From contig CAAERF010000005.1 of the NCBI GenBank assembly GCA_900758315.1, positions 1-25,193 of the forward strand: DNA of 25,193 nucleotides, given 5' to 3'. This stretch comes from an uncultured Oscillospiraceae bacterium (GTDB lineage Bacteria; Bacillota; Clostridia; Oscillospirales; Oscillospiraceae). The position numbers were made by a program, and so were the translations under genes. Within the stretch, counting starts at the first letter, position 1. The number at the start of each line of letters is the position of its first letter. Positions 22,872-25,193 of this stretch are shown here, piece after piece. The notes under the pieces are model-generated. The model was not told where the DNA came from, searched no databases, and worked only from the letters and a program-made list of their open reading frames with translations.

Positions 22872-23783
22872 ATGAATGATTCCCTTCATCGGCGGTTTCT
22901 GAAGGCACTTCTGCTCGGTATCGCCGGCTCCTTCTTTTTCGCCTTTACCTTTGTCCTGAACAGAAGTATGAATCTCGCCGGCGGCCACTGGCTGTGGAGC
23001 GCCTCGCTACGCTACTTCTTTACCCTGCCCATTCTCCTTCTGCTCTGCCGAAAATCCCTCGCTCCCGTCTTTGCCAGCATCAAGCAGGCACCGGTGCCCT
23101 GGTTTCTGTGGAGCACCGTGGGCTTCGGCCTGTTCTACGCACCACTCACTGCCGCCTCCATCTTCGCGGAGAGCTGGTTTACCGCCTCCGCCTGGCAGTT
23201 TACCATCGTCGCCGGGATCCTGCTGACTCCCCTCTTCGGACGTAAGCTGCCCCTCAAAAATCTGCTGCTCTCACTGATTATTCTCCTGGGCATTGGTTTG
23301 ATGCAGGTGCCCAAATTCCACGCATTCGGACTCAGCGGCCTGATTACCGCATCCGCCTGTCTGGTTGTCGCCGCCTTCTCCTACCCACTCGGAAACCGGA
23401 AGATGATGAGTCTCTGCAGCTCTGAGCTGACCACGTTACAGCGGGTATGTGGCATGACCCTTTGCAGTATGCCTTTCTGGATCCTCTGCGGGATTCTTGC
23501 CGTGTGCAAAGCCGGCGCGCCCTCCGGCGGTCAGCTGCTGCAATCTTTCCTGGTGGCTCTGTTCTCCGGCGTCATCGCCACCATCCTCTTCTTCAAGGCA
23601 ACCGATCTGGTGAAGAGCAATCCCGCTCAGCTGGCCGTGGTGGAGGCCACCCAGGCCGGCGAGGTCATTTTTACCCTGCTGCTGGGCATCCTCTTCCTCC
23701 ACGACAGCATCCCCTCTCCGGTCTCCCTCATCGGAATCCTCCTCATCGTCATCGGAATGATTGTAAACAGCCTCCTGTGCTGA
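22872..23783 (+). CDS. Multidrug/metabolite efflux transporter (DMT superfamily)
   Basis: A 303-residue membrane protein with about ten hydrophobic helices. The N-terminal stretch GIAGSFFFAFTFVLNRSMNLAGGHWLWSASLRYFFTLPILLLL is typical of the multidrug resistance efflux transporter family (related to EamA). The end VKSNPAQLAVVEATQAGEVIFTLLLGILFLHDSIPSPVSLIGILLIVIGM has the expected E..E motif. Start: GGAGG 9 nt before the ATG. It is divergent from the GntR regulator. Substrate unknown. Confidence 0.88.
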   Translation: MNDSLHRRFLKALLLGIAGSFFFAFTFVLNRSMNLAGGHWLWSASLRYFFTLPILLLLCRKSLAPVFASIKQAPVPWFLWSTVGFGLFYAPLTAASIFAESWFTASAWQFTIVAGILLTPLFGRKLPLKNLLLSLIILLGIGLMQVPKFHAFGLSGLITASACLVVAAFSYPLGNRKMMSLCSSELTTLQRVCGMTLCSMPFWILCGILAVCKAGAPSGGQLLQSFLVALFSGVIATILFFKATDLVKSNPAQLAVVEATQAGEVIFTLLLGILFLHDSIPSPVSLIGILLIVIGMIVNSLLC

Positions 23784-23801
23784 GTTCAATCTTTCAGATA
23801 A

Positions 23802-23830
23802 AAAGAACCGCTCGTGTGAGCGGTTCTTTC
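23802..23830. terminator. Bidirectional terminator at the transporter and rpsI ends
   Basis: AAGAACCGCTC-GTGT-GAGCGGTTCTT has T's on both sides (TTCTTG on plus, TTTTTAT on minus). On the minus strand it lies 24 bp after the rpsI stop codon, as expected for the native rpsI terminator. Confidence 0.9.
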
Positions 23831-23853
23831 TTGCATATATAATGGATCGAAAA

Positions 23854-23904
23854 TCAGCGCTTGGAGAACTGGGGAGCGCGACGGGCTGCTTTGAGGCCGT
23901 ATTT
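23854..23904 (-). other. rpsI: 3' end of rpsI as element attachment site
   Basis: Read on the minus strand, these 17 codons give KYGLKAARRAPQFSKR and a TGA stop, the invariant C-terminus of ribosomal protein S9. The rest of rpsI is absent upstream; instead a tyrosine integrase gene begins 9 bp beyond the fused frame. Integrases often use the 3' end of a conserved gene as the attachment site and restore the gene at the other end. The intact rpsI should lie beyond the far end of the element. The homology is my recognition of the S9 tail. Confidence 0.8.
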
Positions 23905-24012
23905 GAACTTTCTCCAGATCGATTTTTCCTTGATTTTACGGGCTTTTTTGAGGTTTCCAAGAAAATTTAACCCCTCTATTAACCCACGATCTGGATGCCG
24001 TCGAAGCCTCAT
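23854..24012 (-). CDS. 52-codon fused frame ending in the S9 tail
   Basis: An ATG at 24012 opens a frame of 52 codons that joins element-derived sequence (beginning MRLRRHPDRG) to the S9 C-terminus. It is very basic. No good ribosome binding site is visible, though it starts 9 bp after the integrase stop, so coupling is possible. It is more likely a by-product of insertion than a functional gene. Confidence 0.25.
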   Translation of the reverse strand: MRLRRHPDRGLIEGLNFLGNLKKARKIKEKSIWRKFKYGLKAARRAPQFSKR

Positions 24013-24021
24013 TTTACCCGT

Positions 24022-25100
24022 TTATGTGAGGGCTTCATTCACCACAGACAAAAGTTCCGTTGGCTTATTATACTTCACTTTGGCGTAAATATCCATAGTA
24101 ACTTTACTGTTCTCATGACCTGCCAGATACTGCACTGTTTTCGGATCGACATTGGCATAGATGAGATTGGTGATATAGGTGTGTCTGAGCTTATGCGGTG
24201 TCACCTGAAAATCCATCGTGTAGACGATCTTCGGATTGTTCTTCTGATGACCACCAAGCACCGGCTTTACCGTGTGACGGATGCTCCTGCCATTCACATA
24301 GGTGTAATATACCCTCTCAGCTGTTGATCTGACGGTAATGTATTTCCACACTCTTGTGAATTGACTGTCTGCCAGCGGCTCACCCTTACTATCGGCAATG
24401 ACAAAATCGGAAATGGATTTCTCCTTTGCTTCTCTCAGGCATTGTACCAGACAATTAGGAATTGGAACATCCCTTCTTGCTGCTGGTGTCTTCAACTCAG
24501 TTCCGATAACAGGTCTGTTATGTTCAGAGTGCCATGCTCGTTGAACTGAGATGTAAGGAACTTTTTCATCCAGGAATACACAATCCCATTGAAGAGCGAG
24601 AATCTCTTCACGGCGAAGACCAGAATACAAACCGATCATCACGAACAGATACGGTGGTAAATCTCGAATAGTATCGAGAAGAATTTTTACCTGCTCATCT
24701 GTAAGTGCATCTTTTTCTTTTCCCGGCTTACCACCCTTTGCACTAAGAACTGCCGAAGGATTATAATCGATAACCTGGCTTGCTTCTGCAGAATAGAATA
24801 TACACTTGATCAGCATATTCACCAGATTGTATAACGACTGGGACTGCTTGGATACCGGAAGCAATACCAGACGCAGATCATCGGTTGTCACTTCATCCAT
24901 ATACATATGACCAATCGGCTTGATAATATGTTTGCCCAGAGCCTTTTCATAATTTTTCAGTGTGGTCGGACGGATCGTAGCAGATCTCATCTTCAGCCAC
25001 TTCTCACAATAATCAGCAACTGTCGGATTCTCTCTGCGATACAGTGCATCTTCAATCTGACGCTTTGCTTCCTGAACCTTATCATACAGTTCTTCTGGAG
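24022..25100 (-). pseudogene. Tyrosine-type site-specific integrase, N-terminus cut by an IS
   Basis: The catalytic domain of a phage/ICE-type tyrosine recombinase is complete: Arg in GLRREEI, HKLRHTY with the HxxR pair, His in GHENS and the nucleophile Tyr in MDIYAKV, close to the C-terminus. The core-binding domain precedes it (VADYCEKWLKMRSATIRPTTLKNYEKAL). An internal ATG at 24990 could open a 322-residue product, but the frame continues in the family pattern upstream (PEELYDKVQEAKRQIEDALY) to 25100. There it meets the end of an insertion sequence and then a stop. An arm-binding domain of perhaps 50-80 residues is missing. The enzyme is therefore probably inactive, locking the element in place. 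Confidence 0.8.
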
Positions 25101-25193
25101 TGGATCTATACTAAAAAAGTGGACACAAATATACACGAACTGTTACAATAAAACAGACACAAAAGGAGGTAAGTTTCATGGCCGCAGAAAAAA
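25101..25193 (+). mobile_element. IS3-family-like insertion sequence, left end
   Basis: The sequence begins TGGATCTATAC and continues AAAAAAGTGGACACAAA; ends beginning TG with a GTGGACAC block are usual for IS3-family elements. A transposase orfA seems to start at 25178 (MAAEK), with AAAGGAGG (25162-25169) before it and a TACAAT box near 25144. The window ends there, so the family call rests on the end motif alone. Confidence 0.6.

Larger units (their letters stand above)
23905..25193. mobile_element. Edge of an integrative element inserted in rpsI
   Basis: From the S9 tail rightwards the base composition becomes AT-richer and the codon use changes (AAA, GAA, ATC/ATA mixed). The first full gene is a tyrosine integrase reading towards the attachment site. 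No conjugation or phage genes are within the window, so ICE or prophage cannot be told apart. Confidence 0.7.

Noticed and set aside
23436..23960. 174-codon minus-strand frame crossing the transporter end and the S9 tail
   Set aside because: It is in a different phase from the S9 codons, antisense to the transporter, and crosses a strong terminator.
1..25193. CRISPR arrays or rRNA genes
   Set aside because: No regularly spaced direct repeats and no rRNA-like conserved stretches were seen on either strand.

Overview
The window looks like the chromosome of a GC-rich gut Clostridium relative, most likely Oscillospirales/Oscillospiraceae (Flavonifractor/Lawsonibacter-like). The evidence is Gram-positive style ribosome binding sites (AAGGAGG), consensus sigma-A promoters, a reverse-type rubrerythrin, a C_GCAxxG_C_C redox protein, DUF975 and HI0933 proteins, and high GC in third codon positions. 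The genus is inference only.

Left part (1-6500): tRNA-Gly(GCC) with a near-perfect promoter, then a minus-strand group read from right to left: type II topoisomerase subunit B, a 0.3 kb stem-loop-rich repeat pair, topoisomerase subunit A, and a lipoprotein with a transglutaminase-like domain that has lost its catalytic Cys. A small membrane-anchored protein gene diverges from the topoisomerase promoter.

Middle (6500-11400): a DUF975 membrane protein, reverse rubrerythrin (peroxide defence), and then an AT-rich 0.6 kb module. The module carries a 23-residue hydrophobic peptide and a divergent XRE repressor, and it is bracketed by two identical 38-bp terminators. After it come a LysR regulator divergent from azlCD (branched-chain amino acid export) and a candidate structured RNA of about 180 nt on the minus strand.

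Right-middle (11600-19700): a membrane-anchored phospholipase D-like protein, an NhaC-family antiporter with a C_GCAxxG_C_C protein, a lipoprotein, an HI0933-family flavoprotein, a small membrane protein, a Sel1-repeat protein, and an HxlR regulator with an EamA transporter.

Right part (19750-23830): a MarR regulator translationally coupled to a TauE/SafE exporter under a 33-bp palindrome, a pyridoxamine-phosphate-oxidase-like protein, a small Cys-containing protein, and a GntR/FCD regulator divergent from a drug/metabolite efflux transporter with overlapping promoters.

End (23854-25193): the last codons of ribosomal protein S9 (rpsI) are followed by an AT-richer tyrosine integrase whose N-terminal part is cut off by an IS3-like insertion sequence. 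I read this as one edge of an integrative element inserted into the 3' end of rpsI; the rest lies beyond the window.

The best candidates for something undescribed are the terminator-flanked peptide/XRE module, the structured RNA at 11227-11407, and the rpsI-targeting element.
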